From JBBQRS01 sp038214535 (GTDB lineage: Bacteria; Chloroflexota; Anaerolineae; CG2-30-64-16): DNA of 43,621 nucleotides. The notes under the pieces are model-generated. The model was given only the letters and a program-made list of their open reading frames with translations, had not been told where the DNA came from and made no database searches. The stretch lies in the NCBI GenBank assembly GCA_038214535.1, contig JBBQRS010000031.1, positions 1-43,621 on the forward strand, in the 5' to 3' direction. Shown piece after piece: positions 34,395-43,499 of the stretch; position 1 is the first letter of the stretch; each line of letters starts with the position of its first letter. Made by a program: the position numbers and the translations under genes.

Positions 34395-35651
34395 TTACGC
34401 GGTCCTCCGGTCGTTCAAAAAGGAGAGGAGAAGATCCGCGATAACGGCGGCAGAATCGGGCCTTGACAGCGTACGCGCGTGCGCTGCCACGATAGTCCGC
34501 GCCGCCGCGCCGCCGCTCAACCACTGCGCCGCGATCCGAGCGGCCTGCGCAGGCTCCGGCGCGTAGATGCCGGCCCCCGCTTCTTCCACCCACGTCACGT
34601 TCGCCGTTTCCTGACCGGGGATGAACCCCGTGAGGATCATCGGCAGCCCGGCGCAACCCGCCTCGTAGATCGTGGAGGGTCCGGCCTTGGTAAGCAATAG
34701 ATCGGCGGCGGCAAACCAGGCCGCCGGATCATCCACAAAACCCAACGCGTACACGGGCAAGGACCAGTCTTCTGCCCGAATGCGGCTCTGAAGCAATGCG
34801 TTGTGACCGGTGAGCACGGCCAGTTGCGCTTCGACGTGTGCGGCGCGCAATTCCGTCACCAGGACGCGCGTCAGTTCGAGCAAGCGCCCGATGCCTGCCC
34901 CCCCACCTGCGAGCAGGATGAGCGGCATATCGGGGGCCAACCCCAGACGGCGACGTGCGTCCGGTTTGGGCGTCGCGCTCGCAGCGGCGAACGACTGCCG
35001 CACGGGCATACCGACCACATGGAGCTTGCTTGCCGGTACGCCTGCTCGCTCCGCCGTCCGGCGCGCCTGTTCGGTGGCGACCAGGCACAAGTCAACATCC
35101 GGGCAGAACCAGGAGAGCGGAGGCTCAATTGGGTCGGTGACCATTGTGACAAATGTGGCCCGTGATCCGGCGTGCCGCAAGATGCGCAGCGGCACGCCGG
35201 TCTGGATGGGATGCACGCTGATCACCATATCGCCGGCATTTTCGACCAGAGGAACCATGACGCGCGCACGTACCCACGGCTCTACAGCCCGCTCACTCAG
35301 CGCCACTCTGCGCCGGGACGCGCCAAAACGGTATGCTAGACGCCAGAGAACGGGCGCGTGATCAGTCCAGGGACCATAAAGCACGGACAGACGGTTCCAG
35401 GGGAACGGCGCGTACTCGTCCAGGAGGTTTAGAAGGGTCACATGGGCCCGGCCTTCCAGCGCCTCAGCGAGACTCAGCGCGACGCTGCGATGGCCGCCTC
35501 CCGAGTTAGCCAGCAAGATGCAGACCCTGGGCAACCGAACGCCCGGTGAAGTTGTCCAGATGGTTTCCGCCGGACGTGCATCAACCGACATGGTTTGGCG
35601 TAGTGGGTCGTTGCAGGCGGACGCGGCGTCATTGTGGCCCAAAATCGACAT
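34395..35651 (-). CDS. MGDG-synthase/UgtP-like glycosyltransferase (GT28 type)
   Basis: The protein has 418 residues. ILLANSGGGHRSVALSLAEA (about 46-65) is the MGDG synthase N-terminal motif, with LLNLLDEYAPFPWNRLSVLY next. The nucleotide-sugar half has ILLAGGGAGIGRLLELTRVL and LLLTKAGPSTIYEAGCAGLP (about 317-336), which binds the sugar nucleotide. Such enzymes transfer galactose or glucose to diacylglycerol. The ATG at 35651 overlaps the TGA of the previous gene. A later start at 35591 (MSVDARPAETIW) is possible. It closes a four-gene envelope glycosylation operon. Confidence 0.88.
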   Translation of the reverse strand: MSILGHNDAASACNDPLRQTMSVDARPAETIWTTSPGVRLPRVCILLANSGGGHRSVALSLAEALEGRAHVTLLNLLDEYAPFPWNRLSVLYGPWTDHAPVLWRLAYRFGASRRRVALSERAVEPWVRARVMVPLVENAGDMVISVHPIQTGVPLRILRHAGSRATFVTMVTDPIEPPLSWFCPDVDLCLVATEQARRTAERAGVPASKLHVVGMPVRQSFAAASATPKPDARRRLGLAPDMPLILLAGGGAGIGRLLELTRVLVTELRAAHVEAQLAVLTGHNALLQSRIRAEDWSLPVYALGFVDDPAAWFAAADLLLTKAGPSTIYEAGCAGLPMILTGFIPGQETANVTWVEEAGAGIYAPEPAQAARIAAQWLSGGAAARTIVAAHARTLSRPDSAAVIADLLLSFLNDRRTA

Positions 35652-37078
35652 CAGTAGGCACCGTCCCCAAAGATGAACTGCGGCACGGTGCGCAGCAGGA
35701 TTTGGAAGTCTGAGGATAGCGACCAGTTTTCCCCGTAGTAAATATCCAGCATCACCATTTCATCGAACGTCAGGTCGCTGCGACCGCTGACTTGCCAGAG
35801 GCCGGTGATGCCGGGTTGAATCTCCAGGCGTTTGCGCTGCCACGGTTGATACTGCGCGACCTCTTCGGGGATGGGCGGGCGCGGTCCGACGAGGCTCATC
35901 TCGCCGCGCAATACGTTGATGAGTTGCGGCAACTCGTCCAGGCTGGTCTGGCGGATGAACCGACCTACGCGCGTGACGCGTGGGTCGGCTTTCATCTTGA
36001 AGAGTGGGCCGTCAGCTTCGTTCTGAGCCCGCAGGGCTTCAAGTTCCGCCTCAGCGTTTACGCGCATTGAACGGAACTTGAGAAATATGAACGTCTCGCC
36101 GTTGCGGCCAACGCGCGTCTGGCGAAAAAGCACGTGGCCGGGGGAATCCAACTTGATCGCCACGGCGATCAACAGGGCGAACGGCGAAAGCACCACAATG
36201 GCAGGGAGCGTCAAACCGAGGTCGAAGATGCGTTTGATCACCTGGTTCATGCCCGTCAGGCTGGATTGCTTGACGCTGATCAGGGGAATGCCGTTCAGGT
36301 CTTCCACGTCTACGCCGCCGAGGCTGAGTTGGAAGAGATCGGGCACTACACGGGCGCGCACTCCAGCGTTCTCTGACTCGTTGACCAGTCGGAGGATCTT
36401 GCGATGATATTGCCAGGGCAGGGTAATCATCACCTGGTCAATAGTCTGTTCGCTCAATACCTGTGGTAAGTTGTCTATCGTGCCCAGCGCGCGAATCGGT
36501 CCGATATCCGTGTTGGCCTTGAAGGGGTCGTCGTCGAGGAAACCGACCACGCGGTAGGCCAACTCGGGCTGCGCGATGACATTGCGCATCACGGTGCGGC
36601 CCACTTCGCCCGCGCCGACGATGAGAACACGATCTACACCCTTGCCGGCTTGCCGCATCCGCGCGAGCACCAAACGGCGAACGAGCCGCGACAGGCCCAA
36701 TAGAATGATGATTAAGATTCCGGCGTAGATGAAGATGATGCGGGAATAGAACAAGCGCCGGTAGAAGAACACCAGCACGACCAGGAGGGCGATACCGGTT
36801 GTGGTCGCGTTGATGACGGCGTACCATTCCCCGAAGAGGGAGCGCGTGGGACGGAGATTGTACGCGCCTTCGCGCCAACTGCTGAGCAGAACCATGACGG
36901 TCATCACCACAGCCATCGGCACATAGACCGTATAAGGGACGTTGTTGGCCGGGTCTACCGAGCGGAACAACTGAAGATCATAACGCAGCCAGTAGCCGAT
37001 GCCCAGGGCAAGGTTAATGAGCACCGCATCGGTGATGACGGTGACCCACGGCATCCAGGTACGCGCATCCCGTTTCAT
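35651..37078 (-). CDS. Undecaprenyl-phosphate sugar phosphotransferase (polyprenyl glycosylphosphotransferase)
   Basis: The protein has 475 residues. Four N-terminal membrane helices (about 10-125, starting WVTVITDAVLINLALGIGYW) are followed by a Rossmann-like domain with RVLIVGAGEVGRTVMRNVIA (about 148). The C-terminal catalytic domain starts VIKRIFDLGLTLPAIVVLSP, then LFRQTRVGRNGETFIFLKFR, TSLDELPQLINVLRGEMSLV, GPRPPIPEEVAQYQP and a stretch starting GITGLWQVSGRSDLTFDEMV. This WbaP/WcaJ-type enzyme loads the first sugar phosphate on the lipid carrier for a capsule or exopolysaccharide. It overlaps the next upstream glycosyltransferase gene by four bases (ATGA). Confidence 0.95.
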   Translation of the reverse strand: MKRDARTWMPWVTVITDAVLINLALGIGYWLRYDLQLFRSVDPANNVPYTVYVPMAVVMTVMVLLSSWREGAYNLRPTRSLFGEWYAVINATTTGIALLVVLVFFYRRLFYSRIIFIYAGILIIILLGLSRLVRRLVLARMRQAGKGVDRVLIVGAGEVGRTVMRNVIAQPELAYRVVGFLDDDPFKANTDIGPIRALGTIDNLPQVLSEQTIDQVMITLPWQYHRKILRLVNESENAGVRARVVPDLFQLSLGGVDVEDLNGIPLISVKQSSLTGMNQVIKRIFDLGLTLPAIVVLSPFALLIAVAIKLDSPGHVLFRQTRVGRNGETFIFLKFRSMRVNAEAELEALRAQNEADGPLFKMKADPRVTRVGRFIRQTSLDELPQLINVLRGEMSLVGPRPPIPEEVAQYQPWQRKRLEIQPGITGLWQVSGRSDLTFDEMVMLDIYYGENWSLSSDFQILLRTVPQFIFGDGAY

Positions 37079-38265
37079 ATCACGGGCTCTCGAAGGCCCA
37101 GTTCTCGGCGATAGAGATCGGCTGTCGCGGTCGCCGTGTGATCCCAGGAGTAGCCCGCGGCCTGACGGATTCCGGCGGCGCGCATGGTCGCGGTCAGCTC
37201 GGGATCATCGAGATATCGCTGCATTGCCGCGGCCAGCCCTTCGGTATCGTCCGGCTTGACCAGCAGCGCCGCCTCACCGGCCACTTCCGGCAGCGATGAC
37301 GCGTTCGTCGTGATCACGGGCGCGCCACAGGCCATCGCTTCCAGCACGGGCAGCCCAAAACCTTCGAACATGGACGGATACACGAAGAAAGCCGCGGCGC
37401 GATAGTACCAGGGCAAATCTTCTTGCGGCACGTAGCCGGGGAAGATGACGACATCTTCCAGGCCAAGCTCGCCGACCCGCGCCATGATCTCGTCGTAATA
37501 CCAGCCTTTGCCCCCGGCAAGCACCAGCGGGGGCGGAGCCTGGTTTGGGTCTCGCATCCGGCGCAGCAACGCATAGGCTTCCAGCAGGCGCACCAGGTTT
37601 TTGCGCGGCTCCAACGTACCCAGATACAGGATGAACCGATCGGGCAGCCCTAACCGTTGTGCCTGGGCGCGCACTTCGGCTTCCGGGGCCGGCGCGAACG
37701 CTTCGGTCACCCCATTGGGGATCACGACCACTTTGTCGGGCGCGATGCCGCAATATGCGATCACATCCTGGCGCGTGCTTTCGGACACGGCGATGATGCG
37801 TCGGGCGCGCCGCGTGGACGCCTTCGTCGCCAACGTCAGGTAGGTACGCTGGAACGGGCGAAACGCCTCTGGAAAGCGCAGAAAGCTCAAATCATGCACC
37901 GTAATGACCGTTGGGCAATGCGTCGCAATCGGGGCCGCAAACGCCAGACCATGCAACAGGTCAAGCTCGCTCGAAAGCTCCGATAACTGCGTCTGCTCCC
38001 AGAGGATTCGCCGCCAGGGGCTGCGCGTGTCCCAGGATGAACGACGAACCGCCAGGGTCGAGGATGAAGTGAACGCCGGGTCGTGCAGAAAGGCGGTATA
38101 TGCCAGCCTATCGAGGTCTGCCGGTCGGTTGGCTTCAATGGCCGGCAATCGCCGCAGCAACTGCAAGATGTACCCATTGATCCCGGCGCCCCGATACGTC
38201 TGGGTCAGCGAAAGAAGGTGCGCGTTGAGTCCGACGCGCTGAGACTCGATGGACTGCTGTGTCAC
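37075..38265 (-). CDS. GT4 family glycosyltransferase A
   Basis: The protein has 396 residues from a GTG at 38265 (start VTQQSIESQRVGLNAHLLSL). It is a GT-B glycosyltransferase: LLHGLAFAAPIATHCPTVIT, VHDLSFLRFPEAFRPFQRTY, IAVSESTRQDVIAYCGIAPD, FILYLGTLEPRKNLVRLLEA, and the sugar-nucleotide site PSMFEGFGLPVLEAMACGAP (EX7E). TNASSLPEVAGEAALLVKPD ends it. It resembles mannosyltransferases of capsule operons. The open frame extends 88 codons upstream into glycosyltransferase B, which is rejected. A TATAAT box ends 6 bases before the GTG, so a leaderless secondary transcript is likely. Confidence 0.9.
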   Translation of the reverse strand: MTQQSIESQRVGLNAHLLSLTQTYRGAGINGYILQLLRRLPAIEANRPADLDRLAYTAFLHDPAFTSSSTLAVRRSSWDTRSPWRRILWEQTQLSELSSELDLLHGLAFAAPIATHCPTVITVHDLSFLRFPEAFRPFQRTYLTLATKASTRRARRIIAVSESTRQDVIAYCGIAPDKVVVIPNGVTEAFAPAPEAEVRAQAQRLGLPDRFILYLGTLEPRKNLVRLLEAYALLRRMRDPNQAPPPLVLAGGKGWYYDEIMARVGELGLEDVVIFPGYVPQEDLPWYYRAAAFFVYPSMFEGFGLPVLEAMACGAPVITTNASSLPEVAGEAALLVKPDDTEGLAAAMQRYLDDPELTATMRAAGIRQAAGYSWDHTATATADLYRRELGLREPVI

Positions 38266-38271
38266 GGCATG

Positions 38272-38277
38272 ATTATA
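38272..38277 (-). promoter_or_regulatory. -10 box placing the start of glycosyltransferase A at the mRNA 5' end
   Basis: TATAAT on the minus strand ends 6 bases before the GTG at 38265, with only TTCCGA at the -35 spacing. It overlaps the stop codon of the upstream gene. It is an internal promoter giving a leaderless transcript, if it is used. Confidence 0.5.
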
Positions 38278-39430
38278 GCACAGGCCCAATCGTGTCGGAA
38301 GCAGAAACTTCCCGCGATGGCGTGAGCATCTCAGTGTAAACCTGAGCTGTGGCGGCGGCAACCCGGGCATGGGTGAATTGTTGCAAGGTTCGCTCACGGC
38401 CGCTTGCAGCCAACCGTGTTCGCACCGCGGGGTCAGTGATGAGGCGGGATAGCGCCGCCGAAAGGGCCGCGACATCACCCTCCGGGAACACCAGTCCGGC
38501 ATCACTGATGACGTGCGGGATTTCGCCACAACTGGAGCCGATGACCGGCACGCCGCAACCCATGGCCTCGATCAGCACACGCCCGAATTGTTCGATCCAG
38601 TTGGGGCGGCTCTCCGAGGGCAACACAAATATGTCCAGAGTGCGATAGAACTCGGCCACGCGGGTAGAGACCAAGCGCCCCAGAAATTCCACCCGGTCGG
38701 CCACACCGGCCGTTTGCGCCAGGCGCGCCAGGCTTTCGTGCTGCGGCCCTTCGCCCGCAATCCGCAAACGCCAATTGACTCCTATCAGCCCCGCACATGC
38801 CCGGATCAGGAGGGCGACCCCTTTTTCGGGCACCAGGCGCCCCGCATAGCCGATGACCCAGGGGTCGGCGTGCTGTAAGCGGGGCCAGGGTTCACCCGGC
38901 GCAAAGATTTCCGGGTCTACGCCGAATTGGGGGATCACCGCAATCGGGCCGGCGTATCCCTTCGCACGCAACACGCCGGCTGCGCTCTGGTTGCCGGCGA
39001 TGGCATAGGCCGCGCGCCGGTAGTTGACCTGCTCGAGCTGCGCGAACGGCCACGGATAGCGTCGTTCGAGGTTCTGCCACGTGAAAAAGAGGCTGCGCGC
39101 GCCGGCATCTCCTGCGGCTTTGAGCGCGTGCCAGGTTGCCAGGTTATATGGCTCCTCATCCATGTGGAGGATTTCAGGTCTGAGTTGCTTGAGCAAGCGG
39201 TTCAGTTGGGGATAAAAGTGAAGGTGGAACTGCCCGTTGAGCGCCGGCGGCGTTACGAGTAACTGATAACCCGACGTGTGCGCGCGATCCAGAATCGCCG
39301 CGCCGCCTGCCTCACGCCAGAACGGCGGCACAACAGCCGTTAGCTCGATGTCAGGCAGTTGCGCCAATTCTTCGAGCTTACGTTGGTATGCCCCCATCAC
39401 CAACGCTTTGGATACCATTACGACACGCAA
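38273..39430 (-). CDS. GT4 family glycosyltransferase B
   Basis: The protein has 385 residues. The start is TTG at 39430 (MRVVMVSKALVMGAYQRKLE) with AGGA upstream; an ATG four codons later is an alternative. GT-B fold: FFTWQNLERRYPWPFAQLEQ, VNYRRAAYAIAGNQSAAGVL, WVIGYAGRLVPEKGVALLIR, FVLPSESRPNWIEQFGRVLI then EAMGCGVPVIGSSCGEIPHV (the EX7E motif). It is the first gene of the envelope operon. Its acceptor is unknown. Confidence 0.9.
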   Translation of the reverse strand: MRVVMVSKALVMGAYQRKLEELAQLPDIELTAVVPPFWREAGGAAILDRAHTSGYQLLVTPPALNGQFHLHFYPQLNRLLKQLRPEILHMDEEPYNLATWHALKAAGDAGARSLFFTWQNLERRYPWPFAQLEQVNYRRAAYAIAGNQSAAGVLRAKGYAGPIAVIPQFGVDPEIFAPGEPWPRLQHADPWVIGYAGRLVPEKGVALLIRACAGLIGVNWRLRIAGEGPQHESLARLAQTAGVADRVEFLGRLVSTRVAEFYRTLDIFVLPSESRPNWIEQFGRVLIEAMGCGVPVIGSSCGEIPHVISDAGLVFPEGDVAALSAALSRLITDPAVRTRLAASGRERTLQQFTHARVAAATAQVYTEMLTPSREVSASDTIGPVL

Positions 39431-39459
39431 ATTGAGGTTCCTATTTGGCTAGACTTTGC

Positions 39460-39465
39460 ATTATA
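39460..39465 (-). promoter_or_regulatory. -10 box of the envelope glycosylation operon
   Basis: TATAAT on the minus strand lies 30 bases before the TTG at 39430. The -35 (GAAACG at 17 bases) is poor. The 39431-39643 region also contains the spoVS promoter on the other strand. Confidence 0.5.
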
Positions 39466-39524
39466 ATATGAGCAGCGAGCGGCGTTTCGTATAGTCGTCC
39501 GCATGATAGAACCGAAAGAAACAT

Positions 39525-39553
39525 TTGCTAATTTGATGAAGTTGCACTAGAAT
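39525..39553 (+). promoter_or_regulatory. Promoter of spoVS
   Basis: TTGCTA (39525-39530), 17 bases, TAGAAT (39548-39553). The transcript would start about 84 bases before the ATG. The surrounding stretch is clearly AT-richer than the rest of the window, as expected for a regulatory region. Confidence 0.6.
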
Positions 39554-39643
39554 ATGATTTATTAACTTAGATTAAAACTGCGGCTTACTTTTTATTGTCA
39601 TTCTTAACAACTCCGTCGCGCCTACCAAGCCAGGAGGCAAGGC

Positions 39644-39907
39644 ATGGATGTCATCAAGGTCTCTGCCCACTCTCGTTCAACTGCTGTGGCCGGTGCTATC
39701 GCTGGAGTTATGCGAGATCATCACCACGCCGAAGTGCAGGCTATCGGAGCGAGCGCAGTTAACCAGGCAATCAAGGCCGTCGCAATCGCACGCAACTATC
39801 TAACGCTCGATGGCATAGATATCGTTTGTGTGCCGGAATTTGTGGAAATAGAGATTGACGGTCAAGAACGCACGGCGCTGAAGCTGGTCATCGAACCGCG
39901 TAGCTAA
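39644..39907 (+). CDS. spoVS: SpoVS family protein
   Basis: The protein has 87 residues and nearly the whole family sequence is recognisable: MDVIKVSAHSRSTAVAGAIA, EVQAIGASAVNQAIKAVAIA and VEIEIDGQERTALKLVIEP. AGGAGG lies 7 bases before the ATG. SpoVS is an Alba-like small protein needed for late sporulation steps in Bacillus, but it is also present in non-spore-formers including Thermus and Chloroflexota, where it probably binds nucleic acid. No sporulation genes are nearby except ricT. Confidence 0.95.
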   Translation: MDVIKVSAHSRSTAVAGAIAGVMRDHHHAEVQAIGASAVNQAIKAVAIARNYLTLDGIDIVCVPEFVEIEIDGQERTALKLVIEPRS

Positions 39908-39950
39908 CGCATCCCTTTTCTCCGACGGATGCCGGAGAAATGTAAAGCCA

Positions 39951-39975
39951 GGCGGGCAGCGTAAGGCTGCCCGCC
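39951..39975. terminator. Hairpin between spoVS and ricT, possible bidirectional terminator
   Basis: GGCGGGCAGC (39951-39960) pairs with GCTGCCCGCC (39966-39975) around a 5-base loop. T-runs are weak on both sides. A second small hairpin TCTCCG...CGGAGA lies at 39920-39939. Confidence 0.65.
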
Positions 39976-39990
39976 CTTCAAAACATGTGA

Positions 39991-40995
39991 CTATTGCTTA
40001 CGCGACCGCCCTCGAGAGCGGCGCGCTGGGCCGCCGGGTCGCGCCCCGGTTGAAGTTTTACCCTCGCCGGAGTTCACCGGCGCCTCATTAGCGGTTTCAG
40101 GCTCCTCATTTTCTTCCGCGGCGGAAAGACTTTTTGTCTTGTCTGCCTCCCTGCGCGAGACCGCCGTACCCTCCGAAGCCGAATCCCCAAACACCGGCTC
40201 CGGCACCGGCACTTCAACCATCTGCCGCGTTTCATTCGGTCCTTCGACGAGCACCGTCACGGAACTCGCCAGGACATGAATCTGCCGAACCTTGCCCGGA
40301 CCTTCGGGCGTTTCGATGACGCTGTTCATGCGCGGCATCTGCTTACGGGCTTCGGTGTAAAAGTCATTTTCATACGACAGGCAACAGAGCAGACGTCCGC
40401 ACAGACCGGAAACCTCTGACGCGTTGAGCGGCAAGTCCTGTTGCTTTGCCATCTTGATGGAGACCGGCTCGAATTCGCGCAGCCACGCGCTGCAACACAA
40501 CTGGCGTCCACACTTGCCGTATCCCCCGATGAACTTCGCCTGGTCACGCACCCCGACCTGGCGCATCTCGACGCGCGTGTGCAGCGCCTGCGAGATGTCA
40601 TGCACCAATGAACGGAAGTCTATCCGTTGTTCGGATGTGAAGTAGACAACCAGGCTGCTGCCGTCGTAGCTGTATTCCGCCTTGACGACCTTCATGCTGA
40701 GCCTGAGCGCCTCGGCGCGTTCGCGACAAAGCTTCAGCGCTTCGTCTTCCTGATGGTTGGCCTGGTCGGCCAGAACCATGTCTGGGGCCGTCGCGCGCCG
40801 CACGATCGGCTTCAACGGTCCGGTGACTTCGCCGACGGGGACTTCTTTGGGGGAAAACACGACTTTCCCCATCGTCCGCCCGCGTGAGGTTTCGACAATC
40901 ACATAGTCATCGGCGACCAGATCGGTGTTACCGGCAGGGTCAAAGTAATAAATCTTGGTCACCGGTTGAAAAGCAACTCCAACGACGAGAGGCAT
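39991..40995 (-). CDS. ricT: RicT/YaaT (PSP1 domain protein)
   Basis: The protein has 334 residues. The PSP1 core is clear: VKAEYSYDGSSLVVYFTSEQ, RIDFRSLVHDISQALHTRVE, the cysteine cluster GKCGRQLCCSAWL and SGLCGRLLCCLSYEND. In Bacillus, RicT (YaaT) with RicA and RicF binds Fe-S clusters and promotes RNase Y mRNA maturation and competence/sporulation. The C-terminal ~70 residues are low-complexity, rich in E, A, G and R, ending RRSRGRSRKQ. The gene follows holB, the same order as yaaT-holB in Firmicutes. Confidence 0.94.
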   Translation of the reverse strand: MPLVVGVAFQPVTKIYYFDPAGNTDLVADDYVIVETSRGRTMGKVVFSPKEVPVGEVTGPLKPIVRRATAPDMVLADQANHQEDEALKLCRERAEALRLSMKVVKAEYSYDGSSLVVYFTSEQRIDFRSLVHDISQALHTRVEMRQVGVRDQAKFIGGYGKCGRQLCCSAWLREFEPVSIKMAKQQDLPLNASEVSGLCGRLLCCLSYENDFYTEARKQMPRMNSVIETPEGPGKVRQIHVLASSVTVLVEGPNETRQMVEVPVPEPVFGDSASEGTAVSRREADKTKSLSAAEENEEPETANEAPVNSGEGKTSTGARPGGPARRSRGRSRKQ

Positions 40996-41019
40996 TGCTT
41001 AGAATCTCCTCAAAAGGTT

Positions 41020-42006
41020 TCAGGCCGCTGCCGGGGCAGGCAGTCTGAGAGTCAGTACGTCCAGGGCCAGGCGAGCGTTGACGTTGGCATTCAGGCGACG
41101 AAAAGTTAACGCCAGGTCGCTCAATGCGCCCGTCACGGCTTCCGGCGAATGGAGATCGGCCTGTTGGGCAAGTTGCGCGCGCCTGTCGAGATTGACGATG
41201 GCGTCCGATAACCCCTGTTGGATCAGGAGGATATCGCGCCACCAGGTCATCCACATGCCCAACACCGTCTCCAGAGAATCCTTTTGCCGCGCCAGCGTCT
41301 CCGCATAAGCGAGGCGTTGCAGGACATCGCGCGAGGCAAAGGTCTGAAATTCATCGAGAACCCGCGCCCGCATCTGCCAGAGTTGCGCATCGGAGTGCGC
41401 CTGCACGGCCCAGCCCAGCGCGCCACAGCTTAACCGCGCGAGCAGCAGCGCCTGATCCGGCTCCACGTTCCATTGCTGCGCCAGCGCTTCTTGAATCTGC
41501 GCGAGCGGCAGCGGGCGCAAACCGATCACCTGACAGCGCGACAGGATGGTCGGCAGCACGCGATCACGCCGGGAACCGGTCAGCAACAGGATGACCTGCG
41601 GCGGCGGCTCTTCCAGGATTTTCAACAGCGCGTTGGCCGCAGGCAGGGTTGCCCGTTCGATCTCCTGGATGATGAAGACCTTATAGCGCCCTTCCAACGG
41701 CGACAACGCCGCGTCGGTTTGCAGCGCGCGCACCTGGTCAATCTGGATGGTCGCTTTCTGGGCGGCGATGATTTGCACATCGGGGTAGCGATCCTGCGTA
41801 ATGCGCTCACAGGTGGCGCATTCGCCGCAGGGGTACCCTCCACCGCGTTGGCAGGCCAGGGCTTGCGCGAAGGCAAGCGCCAGCGTCGTTTTACCGACAT
41901 GCGCCGGGCCGGTAAAAAGATACGCATGACCCAACCGGCCGGTTTGGATGGATCGCTCCAGCAGGCCGACTGCCCATTCGTGCCCGACGATGGGCCATGT
42001 GGTCAT
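41020..42006 (-). CDS. holB: DNA polymerase III subunit delta' (clamp loader)
   Basis: The protein has 328 residues. It is a AAA+ clamp-loader subunit: WPIVGHEWAVGLLERSIQTG, the P-loop-like GPAHVGKTTLALAFAQALAC (about 33-52), a C4 zinc site (CQRGGGYPCGECATC), the delta' helix IDQVRALQTDAALSPLEGRY and FIIQEIERATLPAANALLKI then LEEPPPQVILLLTGSRRDRV. The last third is the helical collar. GGGAG lies 8 bases before the ATG. Unlike E. coli delta' the Walker A Lys-Thr pair is intact, as in DnaX-like relatives; the zinc site is shared by both. It loads the sliding clamp at the replication fork. Confidence 0.92.
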   Translation of the reverse strand: MTTWPIVGHEWAVGLLERSIQTGRLGHAYLFTGPAHVGKTTLALAFAQALACQRGGGYPCGECATCERITQDRYPDVQIIAAQKATIQIDQVRALQTDAALSPLEGRYKVFIIQEIERATLPAANALLKILEEPPPQVILLLTGSRRDRVLPTILSRCQVIGLRPLPLAQIQEALAQQWNVEPDQALLLARLSCGALGWAVQAHSDAQLWQMRARVLDEFQTFASRDVLQRLAYAETLARQKDSLETVLGMWMTWWRDILLIQQGLSDAIVNLDRRAQLAQQADLHSPEAVTGALSDLALTFRRLNANVNARLALDVLTLRLPAPAAA

Positions 42007-42102
42007 GACGATTACTCCCAGGAGGTTAGTTTATCCAGACTGCAAACACTACCAACGCGATTGTAACACCTCATACGGTGTTAAGCCAACTCATCCCGCC
42101 GT

Positions 42103-42132
42103 TTGACGGCCACGCGACGGCGATGCTATGAT
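42103..42132 (+). promoter_or_regulatory. Promoter of hutI
   Basis: TTGACG (42103-42108), 18 bases, TATGAT (42127-42132). It lies 28 bases before the chosen hutI ATG and covers an in-frame ATG at 42128, which therefore cannot be the start. Confidence 0.75.
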
Positions 42133-42160
42133 CGCCGTAGCTCACAGGATCGAGGCGACC

Positions 42161-43459
42161 ATGCACGCAGACTTGCTCATCTACAACATCGGCCAATTGG
42201 TCACGCTATCCGGCGAAGGGTTGCCGTCCGGCCCCCGACGCAGCGCGGACTTGCGTGAACTGGGCGTCATCAACGGGGCTGCTGTCGCCATTGCGGATGG
42301 TCGCATTCTGGAAGCCGGGCCGGAACCGAGCCTTACGGCGCGCTACGCCGAGGCTGAACGGCTGGATGCCGGCGGGCGGGCCCTGATTCCCGGCTTTGTG
42401 GACCCACACACCCACCTGCCGTGGGCGGGAGACCGCGCGGCGGAGTTCGAGTTACGCATTGGCGGCGCGACCTACATGGAGATCATGGCCGCGGGCGGCG
42501 GCATTGCGCGGACGGTCACGGCGACGCGCGAGGCGTCTGTCGCGCAGCTTGTTTCCGAAACGCGCGCCCGACTGGATCGGGCGCTGGCGCACGGTACGAC
42601 GACGATGGAGGCCAAGACCGGCTACGGGTTAACGACCGAAGATGAGCTAAAACAACTCGAAGTCATCGCCACTTTGCAGCGTGACCACCCGATAGACCTG
42701 GTTCCGACGTTCCTGGGCGCGCACGCCACGCCGCCGGAATATCGCGGACATACGGATGACTATGTGAACCTGATCGTCTCCGAGATGCTGCCCCGGATCA
42801 AAGAGCGCTGGCACGAATTGCAACCCGTCTTCGGGGAGGCATGGCCGCTCTTTTGCGATGTGTTCTGCGAGGACGGCGCATTTGACCTGGCGCAATCGCG
42901 GCGCATTCTCGAAGCTGCGGCGGCCCAGGGTTACGCGTTGAAGCTGCACGTAGATGAATTTCGGCCCATCGGGGGGACGCCGCTGGCTGTGGCGCTGGGC
43001 GCAGTCTCCGCAGACCATCTGGTGACCACGCCGGACGATGACCTGGCCTTGCTGGCGCAGTCGGAGACGATTGGCGTGGCGCTGCCCGGCACACCGTTCG
43101 GGCTGGGTCAACAGGATTTCACGCCGGCGCGCCGGTTCGTGGATCTGGGCGGGGCGCTCGCGCTGGCGACGGACCTCAACCCTGGCACCTGCTGGTGCGA
43201 GAGTATGCAGTTCATCATGGTGCTGGCATGCCGCTATATGCGGCTGCTACCCGCCGAGGCGCTGGCGGCGGCGACCATCAACGCCGCGCACGCCGTCGGG
43301 CTGGCCGACCGGGTGGGCAGCATCGAGCCGGGTAAGTTGGCCGATCTGGTGATCCTGGACGGCGCGGATTATCGAATGCTGGGCTACCGATTTGGCGGCA
43401 ACCTCGCCGCACAGGTCATCAAGCGCGGCGTACCGGTATGGCCGGCTCCGAAAGCCTAA
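42161..43459 (+). CDS. hutI: Imidazolonepropionase
   Basis: The third step of histidine breakdown: imidazolone propionate to formiminoglutamate. It has 432 residues from the ATG at 42161 (MHADLLIYNIGQLVTLSGEG), with GAGG 7 bases upstream. The amidohydrolase metal site is seen in FVDPHTHLPWAGDRAAEFEL and in the later LHVDEFRPIGGTPLAV. TMEAKTGYGLTTEDELKQLE is the family signature, and ALATDLNPGTCWCESMQFIM closes the active site. No other hut gene is in the window. Confidence 0.96.
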   Translation: MHADLLIYNIGQLVTLSGEGLPSGPRRSADLRELGVINGAAVAIADGRILEAGPEPSLTARYAEAERLDAGGRALIPGFVDPHTHLPWAGDRAAEFELRIGGATYMEIMAAGGGIARTVTATREASVAQLVSETRARLDRALAHGTTTMEAKTGYGLTTEDELKQLEVIATLQRDHPIDLVPTFLGAHATPPEYRGHTDDYVNLIVSEMLPRIKERWHELQPVFGEAWPLFCDVFCEDGAFDLAQSRRILEAAAAQGYALKLHVDEFRPIGGTPLAVALGAVSADHLVTTPDDDLALLAQSETIGVALPGTPFGLGQQDFTPARRFVDLGGALALATDLNPGTCWCESMQFIMVLACRYMRLLPAEALAAATINAAHAVGLADRVGSIEPGKLADLVILDGADYRMLGYRFGGNLAAQVIKRGVPVWPAPKA

Positions 43460-43499
43460 AAAATTCTATCCGAATACTCCAGATCATCATGCCTTTCCC

